13,877 nucleotides of DNA from Bacteroidota bacterium (GTDB lineage Bacteria; Bacteroidota; Ignavibacteria; SZUA-365). The notes under the pieces were generated by a model, which worked only from the letters and a program-made list of their open reading frames with translations, was not told where the DNA came from and did not search any database. A program made the translations under genes and the position numbers. This document shows positions 6,962 to 13,877 of this stretch, in pieces. Position 1 is the stretch's first letter. The number at the start of each line of letters is the position of its first letter. The stretch lies in the NCBI GenBank assembly GCA_018224415.1, contig JAGTUZ010000133.1:1-13877 (forward strand). The letters run 5' to 3'.

Positions 6962-7996
6962 ATGTCGAACACCCCCTCGCGGAAGAAAGACCATGTCGAT
7001 CTCTGCGTGAACGAGCAAGTCTCGTTCCGCGGGAAGAGCAATGGCCTCGAGCGATGGGAATTCATGCATAACGCGCTGCCGGAACTGGATATCGAGGACA
7101 TTGATCCTTCGACGGAATTCCTCGGATACCGGCTTTCCTTCCCACTGCTGGTGACGGGAATGACCGGCGGGTATGCCGACGCCGAACGCATCAACGGGCA
7201 ACTGGCCGAGGTGTGCCAGGACCTGCGCGTCGCCGTCGGTGCCGGGAGCATGCGGCAGGCGCTGGAAAACGAGACCTTTCACGAATCCTACCGCGTTCTC
7301 CGCCGCAACGGACCCGACATTCCCGTGCTCGCCAACATCGGCGCGGTGGAGGTGGCGGCCATGCGCGACGTGCGTCCCGCCGCCTATCTCGTGGATCTCC
7401 TCCAGGCCGACGCGCTGGTGGTGCATGCCAATCCGCTGCAGGAGTTCCTGCAACCCGAGGGCGAATCGCGGTTTCGCGGTGTGCTGGACGGATTGGCCAT
7501 GCTCGTGCGCGAACTGGACGTCCCGGTCGTGCTCAAGGAAGTTGGTGCGGGCATATCACGCGAAGTGGCGATGCGCGCGCATGAGGTCGGTGTGCGATGG
7601 ATCGATGTCGCCGGCGCCGGCGGCACGAGTTGGGCCGGTGTGGAGATGCTTCGCCGCGCGGACGGCTGTGAGGTGTCGCCGCAGTTCTGGGACTGGGGCA
7701 TCCCAACGGCGAACGCCTTGGAGGAACTGCGTTTCAACTGTCCGACGGACCTGAAGCTGATCGCCTCCGGCGGTATCACCGACGGTGTGATGATCGCCAA
7801 GACCATGGCGCTTGGCGCCGAACTGGCAGGCGCGGCGCGTCCGTTGCTCTCGGCGCTCTTCGACGGTGGCATCGACGCCCTGCGCGATCGCCTCTGTGGA
7901 TGGAAGCGTGACCTTCTGGGCGTGATGTTCCTCACGGGGGCAGTCAGCGTCGAACAACTCCGCCGTCGTCCGATCGTCAAGGCCGGCAAGACGTAG
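6962..7996 (+). CDS. fni: Isopentenyl-diphosphate delta-isomerase, type 2 (FMN-dependent)
   Basis: This cytosolic flavoenzyme interconverts IPP and DMAPP using reduced FMN and Mg2+. The 344-aa product matches the usual type 2 length of about 350 aa. Visible motifs are RKKDH (7-11), TGMTGG (65-70, flavin phosphate region), NPLQE (157-161, with the Gln/Glu pair of the active site), KEVGAGIS (192-199), DVAGAGGTSWAG (215-226), and GGITDG (270-275), then the GAELAGAARP segment (285-294). The ATG at 6962 is supported by AGGAG at 6948-6952, nine bases upstream, and by RKKDH close to the N-terminus. The frame is open back to 6851, but that stretch is terminator repeat. The next gene is a prenyl diphosphate synthase 33 nt downstream, as expected for isoprenoid supply. 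The presence of a type 2 enzyme does not show whether IPP comes from the MEP or mevalonate route. Confidence 0.95.
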   Translation: MSNTPSRKKDHVDLCVNEQVSFRGKSNGLERWEFMHNALPELDIEDIDPSTEFLGYRLSFPLLVTGMTGGYADAERINGQLAEVCQDLRVAVGAGSMRQALENETFHESYRVLRRNGPDIPVLANIGAVEVAAMRDVRPAAYLVDLLQADALVVHANPLQEFLQPEGESRFRGVLDGLAMLVRELDVPVVLKEVGAGISREVAMRAHEVGVRWIDVAGAGGTSWAGVEMLRRADGCEVSPQFWDWGIPTANALEELRFNCPTDLKLIASGGITDGVMIAKTMALGAELAGAARPLLSALFDGGIDALRDRLCGWKRDLLGVMFLTGAVSVEQLRRRPIVKAGKT

Positions 7997-8029
7997 CACC
8001 ACTGCACATCTGAACCGAGGCACCTATTC

Positions 8030-9010
8030 ATGCATCGCTTTCTCGACCGTTACAATGAATACCGCACCTTGATCGACCGGCGTCTGGCTACGGTGATCGA
8101 TCGCGATCGTCCCGTGACCATGTACGAACCCGCGCGGTATGTGCTTGGCGGCGGCGGCAAGCGCATTCGTCCTGTCCTGGTCATGCTGGCCTGCGAGGCG
8201 GTGGGCGGGGATGTTCATGACGCGGTGGAAGCGGGAGTGGCGGTGGAGATCCTGCACAATTTCACGCTTGTGCACGACGACATAATGGACCGCGCCGACA
8301 CACGGAGGGGACGCGAGACCGTGCACCGGAAATGGGACGAGAACATCGCGATTCTCGTTGGCGACGAGTTGATGGGCATCGCGTACAAGACGCTGCTCAA
8401 CACCGAGAAAGGCGATGTTCGCGCGCTGACGCGGGTGTTCACCGAAGGGGTCATCGAGGTCTGCGAGGGCCAGAGCTACGACAAGGAATTCGAACTGCTT
8501 CCCTCGGTGACCGAGGATGAGTACATGATGATGATCGGCAAAAAAACAGGCTGGCTGGTCGCGATTTCCGCCGAGATGGGCGGCATCATCGGGGGAGCCG
8601 ATGCGATGCGACGCGCGGCACTGCTCGAGTACGCCCGCTGCGTCGGCCGCGCCTTCCAGGTGCAGGACGACCTGCTCGATGTCGTGGCCGACAAGGATGC
8701 ATTCGGCAAGCCCATCGGTGGCGACATTCTCGAAGGCAAGAAAACCTATCTGCTCGTCAAGGCGCTTGGCCGCGCCGATGGAGAAGATCTGGCGCTGCTC
8801 CAGTCCGTGGCTACGCGCTCGGCGGCGCATGAAGGCCTCGTTGCACGCGTCACGGACATCTACCAGCGCCTCGGTGTGCTTGACACCGCTCGGGAAAAAA
8901 TCGAAAATGACACGGAAGCTGCCGTGCGCGCGCTGAACGCGCTTGATGAAAACGAAGGCCGGCAGATGCTCGGCTGGCTGGCCCATATGCTGCTGGAACG
9001 CAAGCACTGA
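8030..9010 (+). CDS. Short-chain polyprenyl diphosphate synthase (FPP/GGPP synthase type)
   Basis: This trans-isoprenyl diphosphate synthase of 326 aa condenses allylic diphosphates with IPP to make precursors for quinones, carotenoids or the undecaprenyl carrier. GGKRIRP (42-48) is the IPP-binding motif. The first aspartate-rich motif is D83-D84-I-M-D87 in LVHDDIMD, with the usual RRG three residues later. The second is D213-D214-L-L-D217 in FQVQDDLLD, followed by GKPIGGDILEGKKTY. Phe78 sits five residues before the first Asp and the first motif has no two-residue insertion. By the published chain-length rules this looks like the archaeal-type (type I) GGPP synthase pattern, so a C20 product is likely but not certain. 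GAGG at 8017-8020 lies nine bases before the ATG. The gene is 33 nt after idi and 20 nt before ptsH. Confidence 0.92.
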   Translation: MHRFLDRYNEYRTLIDRRLATVIDRDRPVTMYEPARYVLGGGGKRIRPVLVMLACEAVGGDVHDAVEAGVAVEILHNFTLVHDDIMDRADTRRGRETVHRKWDENIAILVGDELMGIAYKTLLNTEKGDVRALTRVFTEGVIEVCEGQSYDKEFELLPSVTEDEYMMMIGKKTGWLVAISAEMGGIIGGADAMRRAALLEYARCVGRAFQVQDDLLDVVADKDAFGKPIGGDILEGKKTYLLVKALGRADGEDLALLQSVATRSAAHEGLVARVTDIYQRLGVLDTAREKIENDTEAAVRALNALDENEGRQMLGWLAHMLLERKH

Positions 9011-9030
9011 CCGCAACAATCCAACCACCC

Positions 9031-9297
9031 ATGATCGAACGCACCGTCACGATAAAGAACCGCACCGGACTGCACACACGTCCCGCCGCGACGCTCGTCA
9101 AGACCGCGGCGCGTTTCGAGGCGGAGTTCTACATCAAGAAGGACAGCTTCGAAATCAACGGCAAGAGCATCATCGGCGTGATGACGCTGGCCGCAGAGCA
9201 GGGGTCCATCCTGCAGCTGAGTTTCGCGGGGGCAGACGAGACGGAAATGGCCGACGCGGTCACCCAGCTGTTCGACGAAGGATTCGGTGAACTATGA
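9031..9297 (+). CDS. ptsH: Phosphocarrier protein HPr
   Basis: HPr is the small cytosolic phosphocarrier that takes phosphate from Enzyme I and passes it to sugar-specific or regulatory EIIA domains. The 88-aa length is typical. The phosphorylated histidine is H15 in TGLHTRPAA. S46 lies in NGKSIIGVM, the regulatory serine context recognised by HPr kinase/phosphorylase in organisms that have it. The start has no evident Shine-Dalgarno (CAATCCAACCACCC precedes it) and is probably served by coupling to the upstream gene, whose stop is 20 nt away. Its stop overlaps the Enzyme I start in ATGA. No EIIA, EIIB or EIIC gene lies in the window, so its partners must be elsewhere, or the relay is mainly regulatory. 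Confidence 0.96.
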   Translation: MIERTVTIKNRTGLHTRPAATLVKTAARFEAEFYIKKDSFEINGKSIIGVMTLAAEQGSILQLSFAGADETEMADAVTQLFDEGFGEL

Positions 9298-11237
9298 ATG
9301 AGGATACCCGCACGGAAATCCAGCAGAGCGGCGCGAACTGGACATCAGGGACGGCACCGGGCGAGCGCATTTACAAGGGCCTGCCCGCGTCGGCGGGCGT
9401 CGCCATCGGTCGGGCATTTGTCTACGAACGCGAGGAAGTCTACGTCACCGAGCGCATTCTCAGCAACGAGGAACTCGCGCTGGAAATGACGCTGCTCGAC
9501 GAGGCCATAGTGCGCGCGCGTGACGAGCTGGAAAAGATCGTGTCTTTCGCTCGCGTCAAGCTTGACGACAAGGCCGCACAGATCTTCGAGAGCCAGATCA
9601 TGATGCTCGAGGATCAGGAAATGCTGAGCGCGCTGCGGCGGCGGCTGCAGGATGAAAAGAAGAACGCCGACTTCCTCATCCACGATGAACTGGAGAAGTT
9701 TCGCAGCATGTTCGAGCGGGCCAGCGATGAGCTGCTGCGCGAGCGCATGGCAGATCTCGACGAAGTGGGCCAGCGCATCATGCGCAACCTGCAGAAGAAA
9801 CGCCTGCATTCCTCCGTGGAAGGCGAGCATGTCATTATCGCCGAACAGCTGACTCCATCCGACACGCTGCTCTTCAGCCGCAACGACGTCCTCGGCTACG
9901 CGACGGACACCGGTGGCATCACCTCGCATGCCGCCATTCTCTCGCGCTCGCTCAAGATACCCGCGGTGACCGGCCTGCACGGGCTGTCGAAACAGATCCA
10001 CACCGGCGACCTGGTTATTCTTGACGGACAGCACGGATTGCTGATCGTCCATCCCTGCGAGAAGCACCTGGAGGAATACCGTCGCAAGATCGCGCGCATC
10101 GAACGCCTGGAAGCTGAAATGGCCGATCTGGTGGACCTTCCCTGCGAAACCCCCGATGGCCACAAGGTCGAACTCTCGGCCAACGCGGAGTTCGTCAACG
10201 AACTCGAATACATCATCACGCAGGGTTCGAAAGGCATCGGCCTCTACCGCACCGAACATCTGTATATCGCGAAAGGGGAATTCCCCTCGGAGCAGGAACA
10301 GTACATCGAATACAGTGAAATCGCATTTTCGATGTATCCGCAGCCCGTGATTTTCCGCACGTTCGACATCGGCGGGGACAAACTGCTCGATCGCGGAGTT
10401 CCGGAGGATAATCCCTTTCTTGGCTGGCGCGGCATCCGCATGATGCTCGACAAGCCCGACATATTCCGCCACCAGCTCCGGGCCATTCTCCGCGCCTCGA
10501 CGATGAAGAACATCAAGATCATGTTTCCCATGATCTCCGGGATGGCCGAGCTGGAGGAAGTGCTCTCCATACTCGATGAGGTGAAAAACGAGCTGACCGA
10601 GGAACTCGTGCCCTTCGACGAGCACATGGAGGTCGGCCTGATGATCGAGGTCCCGTCCGCCATTTTCATCGCGGACGAGCTCGCCAAGCGCGCTGATTTT
10701 TTCAGCATCGGGACCAACGATCTCGTGCAGTATCTCGTCGCGGTCGACCGCAACAATGAACTGATCGCCGACATGTACCAGGAATTCCATCCCGCCGTGT
10801 TGCGGGCGGTCAAGTCCGTCATCGACACGGGGCACGCAAACGGCATCTGGGTCGGCATGTGCGGCGAACTCGCGGGCAATCCCCTCGCCACCGTGATGCT
10901 GCTGGGTTTCGGCCTCGACGAATTCTCCATGGTACCGTCGGTCATTCCTGAAGTAAAGAAAATCATCCGTTCGACGAGTTACGAGGAGGCACATGCAGTG
11001 GCCGAGCATGTGCTGCGCCTTCCGTTATCCACACAGATCCGCGCCTATCTCGAGAAGTTCATGCGCGAGCGGCATCCGCAGCTCATGAGCGCGATGCTCG
11101 ACAACGGAAATGGCGAGAATGATCTTCACGACGAAGATCGATCCATACAGCCAGAAGCTCCGCCAGACGGAAAATCGAAGTCCAACGGAGAAACACAGTC
11201 CAACGGAGAAACACAGGAGCCTCGGGATCATGAGTGA
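9294..11237 (+). CDS. ptsI: PTS Enzyme I (phosphoenolpyruvate-protein phosphotransferase)
   Basis: Enzyme I autophosphorylates from PEP and hands the phosphate to HPr. The N-terminal HPr-binding and phosphohistidine domains contain the active-site H212 in TGGITSHAAILSRS. The C-terminal PEP-binding barrel shows GLYRTEHLY (R319), FRTFDIGGDK (354-363), GLMIEVPSA (448-456), SIGTNDLVQY (471-480), and the catalytic C523 in GMCGELAGNP. The protein is 647 aa, against about 570-590 for typical Enzyme I. The excess is a leader of about 25 residues before RIYKGLPASAG and a polar tail after about residue 602 (GNGENDLHDEDRS, then SNGETQ twice). The ATG overlaps the ptsH stop by 4 nt, which supports this start and translational coupling. 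The last 8 nt overlap the pgi start. Confidence 0.96.
   Translation: MNEDTRTEIQQSGANWTSGTAPGERIYKGLPASAGVAIGRAFVYEREEVYVTERILSNEELALEMTLLDEAIVRARDELEKIVSFARVKLDDKAAQIFESQIMMLEDQEMLSALRRRLQDEKKNADFLIHDELEKFRSMFERASDELLRERMADLDEVGQRIMRNLQKKRLHSSVEGEHVIIAEQLTPSDTLLFSRNDVLGYATDTGGITSHAAILSRSLKIPAVTGLHGLSKQIHTGDLVILDGQHGLLIVHPCEKHLEEYRRKIARIERLEAEMADLVDLPCETPDGHKVELSANAEFVNELEYIITQGSKGIGLYRTEHLYIAKGEFPSEQEQYIEYSEIAFSMYPQPVIFRTFDIGGDKLLDRGVPEDNPFLGWRGIRMMLDKPDIFRHQLRAILRASTMKNIKIMFPMISGMAELEEVLSILDEVKNELTEELVPFDEHMEVGLMIEVPSAIFIADELAKRADFFSIGTNDLVQYLVAVDRNNELIADMYQEFHPAVLRAVKSVIDTGHANGIWVGMCGELAGNPLATVMLLGFGLDEFSMVPSVIPEVKKIIRSTSYEEAHAVAEHVLRLPLSTQIRAYLEKFMRERHPQLMSAMLDNGNGENDLHDEDRSIQPEAPPDGKSKSNGETQSNGETQEPRDHE
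11181..11216 (+). repeat. 18-bp exact tandem duplication at the end of ptsI
   Basis: TCCAACGGAGAAACACAG occurs at 11181-11198 and again at 11199-11216. It encodes SNGETQ twice in the extra tail of Enzyme I. The end of the second copy contributes to the AGGAG that precedes the pgi start. Confidence 0.95.
11215..11219 (+). promoter_or_regulatory. Ribosome binding site that fixes the pgi start
   Basis: AGGAG at 11215-11219 lies ten bases before ATG 11230. It is one of the clearest Shine-Dalgarno sequences in the window and favours 11230 over the in-frame ATG at 11110. It lies inside the last codons of ptsI and overlaps the tandem duplication. Confidence 0.7.
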
Positions 11238-12591
11238 CCATTCCGCCACACGCATCCGTATCGACTACGGGAACACGCTCGACGCACTTGACAGCAAGGC
11301 ATTGGATGCCGCGCTGGGACGCGTGCGGGATGCGCAGTCCGTTCTCCAGCAGCGCAGCGGTCCCGGAAGCGAATTTCTTGGCTGGGTCGACCTGCCAGCG
11401 CAGGCCCGCGACGCCCTGCAGCCGGTGCAGGATACTGCGGAGCGCATTCGTTCGCAGGCCGACGTGCTCATCGTCATCGGCATCGGCGGATCGTATCTCG
11501 GGGCCCGTGCCGTGATCGAAGCGCTGCGTCCGCCGTTCGACTCCGCGGGCACACAGGTGCTGTATGCCGGACATCACATTGACGGCGGCTATCTGCGTGG
11601 GTTGATGGACGCATGTGCGGACCGCAGGGTCGCGCTGAACGTGATTTCCAAATCCGGCACAACCACCGAACCTGCCCTGGCCTTCCGCGTGCTGCGGCAG
11701 TGGATGGAAGAGCGGTATGGAAGGCAAGAAGCGGCAGCGCGCATCTATGCGACCACCGACGCACAGCGTGGGGCGTTGCGGCGCGTGGCCGACGAGGAAG
11801 GATATACGACTTTTGTCATTCCCGACGACGTGGGCGGACGGTTTTCCGTCCTCACGCCCGTGGGACTGCTGCCCATCGCCGCTTCGGGCATCGACGTTGC
11901 CGCGCTGCTCGACGGTGCCGTCGCAATGCGCGAGACCGCGCTGCTCGACGACGCCGACCGGAATCCCGCGCTACGCTACGCACAGCTGCGCGATGCGCTG
12001 TACCGTTCCGGCAAGCATATCGAAGTGCTTGCCTCGTTCCATCCGCCGTTGACGTACGTGGCGGAGTGGTGGAAGCAGCTGTTCGGCGAGAGCGAAGGCA
12101 AGGACGGCAAGGGGATTTTTCCCGCCGCCGTGAGCAACACCACCGACCTGCATTCGATGGGGCAGTACATCCAGGACGGCGAGCGCCGTCTGTTCGAGAC
12201 CTTCCTGTTCTCCGAATCCGTCGGGACGGACATCGAAGTGCCATCGGCCGTTGAAGACACCGACGGCTTGAATTTTCTTGCCGGAAGCCGCTTCGCCGAG
12301 GTCAACGCCGACGCGTTGCGCGGCACGGCGCTGGCCCATCACGAAGGCGGTGTGCCCAATGCCACCATCCTGCTGCCCGGTATCACCCCGGCATCCATCG
12401 GCGCGCTGCTGTACTTTTTCGAAACGGCGGTTGCGCTCGGCGGCTACGCGCTCGGCGTGAATCCGTTCGACCAGCCCGGAGTGGAAGCGTACAAGCGCAA
12501 CATGTTCGCGCTGCTCCGCAAGCCCGGCTTCGAGGAAACCCGCGAGCGCCTGCTGGCGCGGCTGTCCGGAAACGAGTCCATCTCCGGCTGA
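11230..12591 (+). CDS. pgi: Glucose-6-phosphate isomerase
   Basis: This cytosolic glycolytic enzyme interconverts glucose-6-phosphate and fructose-6-phosphate. The 453-aa product has the length of the Bacillus-type enzymes, shorter than E. coli Pgi (about 550). Motifs in order are VIGIGGSYLGAR (82-93), ISKSGTTTEPALAF (139-152, sugar phosphate site), IPDDVGGRFSVLTPVG (197-212), FGESEGKDGKGIFP (285-298, carrying the catalytic glutamate), HHEGGVPN (370-377), and the C-terminal catalytic lysine K422 in EAYKRNMF. The ATG at 11230 overlaps the ptsI stop by 8 nt and has a good AGGAG upstream. The frame is open to an ATG at 11110, but those codons read the ptsI tail in another frame and add nothing family-like. 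An 81-nt gap leads to a second sugar-phosphate isomerase. Confidence 0.96.
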   Translation: MSDHSATRIRIDYGNTLDALDSKALDAALGRVRDAQSVLQQRSGPGSEFLGWVDLPAQARDALQPVQDTAERIRSQADVLIVIGIGGSYLGARAVIEALRPPFDSAGTQVLYAGHHIDGGYLRGLMDACADRRVALNVISKSGTTTEPALAFRVLRQWMEERYGRQEAAARIYATTDAQRGALRRVADEEGYTTFVIPDDVGGRFSVLTPVGLLPIAASGIDVAALLDGAVAMRETALLDDADRNPALRYAQLRDALYRSGKHIEVLASFHPPLTYVAEWWKQLFGESEGKDGKGIFPAAVSNTTDLHSMGQYIQDGERRLFETFLFSESVGTDIEVPSAVEDTDGLNFLAGSRFAEVNADALRGTALAHHEGGVPNATILLPGITPASIGALLYFFETAVALGGYALGVNPFDQPGVEAYKRNMFALLRKPGFEETRERLLARLSGNESISG

Positions 12592-12672
12592 ACACTGGCA
12601 TGGAGGGACTTTTTATCCAACCGGATTCCCTGACCGGGTCAACCAACCAAACGTTTCATTCCCAGGATTACC

Positions 12673-13731
12673 ATGAGCAGTTCCGATTACGCCCATCGCA
12701 TTTCCCTGCACGATTCCCATGACATGTACAGCGTTCTCTGCGACTGGCCCGGCCAGGCAAAAACAGGGATGGACGTCGGGAATGCCGTTCCACTTCGCGG
12801 TATCGACGGCGCGGGGCTGTCAAACATGCTTGTCTGCGGCATGGGTGGGTCAGCCATTGGCGGCGACGTGCTGCGTGTGTTTGCCGAAACACAGGGACGC
12901 ATCCCCATCGCCGTCAACCGCGGCTACACGCTCCCGGGGTATGTGGGGCCGAAGACGCTGGTGGTAGTGATGAGCTACTCCGGCAATACCGAAGAATCCC
13001 TCGCCTCCTACGACGAGGCGCGGAAGCGGCGTGCGCAGATCGTGGTGGTCACCTCCGGCGGCACACTGCTTGACCGGGCGGAAGCCGACCGGGTGCCGGC
13101 CGCGATCATTCCCGGAGGACTCGCTCCGCGCTGCGCGCTGGGCTACCTCTTCCTCCCGCTGTTGATGATTGCCGCGCGGCTCGACATCATCGACATCGAG
13201 CGGTCCGCCCTGGATGCCGCACTCGCCACCCTTGAAGCTGCAACGCGCGAATATGCCGACCACGACGACCCCCGCAACACAGCCATCGACATCGCCGAGC
13301 GTCTGCGTGGCAAGCTGCCCGTCCTGTACGGCGCACAGGCGGGACTCGACGCCGTGCTGATGCGCTGGCGCTGCCAGATCGAGGAAAACGCGAAGATGCT
13401 TTCCTATAGCAACGTGCTTCCCGAGATGAACCACAACGAGATTGTCGGCTGGGAACAAAACCCCGATCTGCTGCGCCGCATCGCCGTTGTGGTGCTGCAC
13501 GACCTCGGCGACCACCCTCAGATCCGCAAGCGCATCTCTGTAACGCTCGACATCATTCGTCCCCTCGCCGCCGACATCATCGAGATCTATGCCAACGAGG
13601 AGCATCCGCTCGCCCGCGTTTTGGGATTGATTTGCCTGGGCGATTGGGTTAGTTTCTACCTCGCCATGACCAGCGCCGTCGATCCGTTTCCCATTGTGAA
13701 TATCGATCGGCTGAAGAAGGAGCTGGGGTAG
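12673..13731 (+). CDS. Bifunctional phosphoglucose/phosphomannose isomerase (SIS family)
   Basis: This cytosolic isomerase of the SIS fold belongs to the group that converts both glucose-6-P and mannose-6-P to fructose-6-P, first described in archaea. At 352 aa it matches that family and is much shorter than Pgi. Visible features are GMGGSAIGGD (56-65) and SYSGNTEE (101-108) for phosphate binding, then PGGLAPR (147-153). The QIEENAK segment (235-241) holds the candidate catalytic glutamate and NHNEIVGWE (253-261) the candidate histidine. The C-terminal DRLKKELG should hold the lysine. AGGA at 12664-12667 lies five bases before the ATG. It follows pgi by 81 nt with no convincing terminator between them, so co-transcription is likely. 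Mannose activity is inferred from the family, not proved by a single residue here. Confidence 0.9.
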   Translation: MSSSDYAHRISLHDSHDMYSVLCDWPGQAKTGMDVGNAVPLRGIDGAGLSNMLVCGMGGSAIGGDVLRVFAETQGRIPIAVNRGYTLPGYVGPKTLVVVMSYSGNTEESLASYDEARKRRAQIVVVTSGGTLLDRAEADRVPAAIIPGGLAPRCALGYLFLPLLMIAARLDIIDIERSALDAALATLEAATREYADHDDPRNTAIDIAERLRGKLPVLYGAQAGLDAVLMRWRCQIEENAKMLSYSNVLPEMNHNEIVGWEQNPDLLRRIAVVVLHDLGDHPQIRKRISVTLDIIRPLAADIIEIYANEEHPLARVLGLICLGDWVSFYLAMTSAVDPFPIVNIDRLKKELG

Positions 13732-13877
13732 GCGCAGAGGCACAGAGATACCACGGTGAAAGTCAAGCGGTTGAAATAGAACTATCGAGTTGGTAGTTTG
13801 CATGCCCCCCCTCCCCGATTACGAACGAGAGGCGGCGCCAGGACCACGCATGACACGTTTGATACGCGTTTGTGGCA
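13732..13877. other. Noncoding end of window with a GCAGAG/CACAGAG-type repeat start
   Basis: The stretch directly after the isomerase stop reads GCGCAGAGGCACAGAG and then CCACGGTGAAAG. It resembles the low-complexity CGCAGAG element in the loop of the lptD hairpin. A weak stem with one G-U pair, AACTATC / GGTAGTT (about 13780-13798), lies downstream without a T-run. I see no clear terminator here. Confidence 0.4.
13850..13877 (+). CDS. Possible start of the next gene (partial, runs off the window)
   Basis: An ATG at 13850 opens a frame reading MTRLIRVCG to the window edge. AGGA at 13840-13843 is six bases upstream. An in-frame ATG also exists at 13802 but lacks a Shine-Dalgarno. Too little is visible to name a product, and the frame could close just beyond the edge. 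Confidence 0.25.

Noticed and set aside
5597..7453. 618-codon minus-strand frame opposite dsbD and idi
   Set aside because: It spans a strong terminator and two well-supported genes on the other strand; the composition is His/Arg-rich with no family signature.
9345..11009. 554-codon minus-strand frame opposite ptsI
   Set aside because: It is an antisense shadow of Enzyme I. The phosphohistidine and catalytic cysteine motifs are clear on the plus strand.
11110..11229. N-terminal extension of pgi
   Set aside because: It reads the ptsI tail out of frame; the ATG at 11230 has a Shine-Dalgarno and fits the family length.
12592..12672. Terminator or promoter between pgi and the second isomerase
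   Set aside because: A TTTTT run is present at 12611, but only a 5-bp stem (TCCAT/ATGGA) with an 18-nt loop precedes it, too weak to call. No good -10/-35 pair was found.
1..13877. tRNA, rRNA, CRISPR array, insertion sequence or riboswitch
   Set aside because: None was recognised: no tRNA cloverleaf, no regularly spaced direct repeats with unique spacers, no transposase-like frame, and no long structured leader. The tandem repeats lack spacers.

Overview
The window is a GC-rich, gene-dense stretch of chromosome from a Gram-negative bacterium. The best guess is the Bacteroidota/Chlorobi/Ignavibacteria side of the FCB group. This rests on the style of the LptD protein (a C-terminal strand with LHCWEMNF, and PLFWLPFAVIP plus a SGIIVPSFG-type segment), on a type 2 isopentenyl diphosphate isomerase, and on starts that often lack a clear Shine-Dalgarno sequence. 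No rRNA or other taxonomic marker is present, so the placement is an inference.

Layout. The minus-strand gene dgt (dNTP triphosphohydrolase, 126-1532) diverges from lptD (outer-membrane LPS assembly barrel, GTG start at 1669, ending 4473). A separate unit follows: dsbD (thiol:disulfide reductant transporter, 4706-6724) with its own candidate promoter and a strong terminator. After that terminator comes a tightly packed plus-strand run: idi type 2 (6962-7996), a short-chain polyprenyl diphosphate synthase (8030-9010), ptsH/HPr (9031-9297), ptsI/Enzyme I (9294-11237), pgi (11230-12591) and a bifunctional phosphoglucose/phosphomannose isomerase (12673-13731). Gaps of 33 and 20 nt, overlaps of 4 and 8 nt and one 81-nt gap suggest a single operon. 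A further reading frame may begin at 13850 and run off the window.

How they work together. Idi makes DMAPP from IPP and the prenyl synthase condenses these into a C15/C20 prenyl diphosphate. Enzyme I and HPr form the general PEP phosphorelay, but no sugar-specific Enzyme II is in the window. The two isomerases interconvert glucose-6-P, fructose-6-P and mannose-6-P. LptD and DsbD may be functionally linked: mature LptD has exactly two cysteines, one in the periplasmic domain and one near the C-terminus of the barrel, and DsbD supplies reducing power for periplasmic disulfide sorting.

All proteins are recognisable housekeeping families with intact motifs, and I found no clear novel protein system. 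The unusual material is structural. Long, perfect or nearly perfect inverted repeats lie just after the stop codons of dgt, lptD and dsbD. The first is two mirrored REP-like palindromes that together form a 26-bp stem. Exact short tandem duplications (7-21 bp units) recur in gene ends, linkers and hairpin arms.
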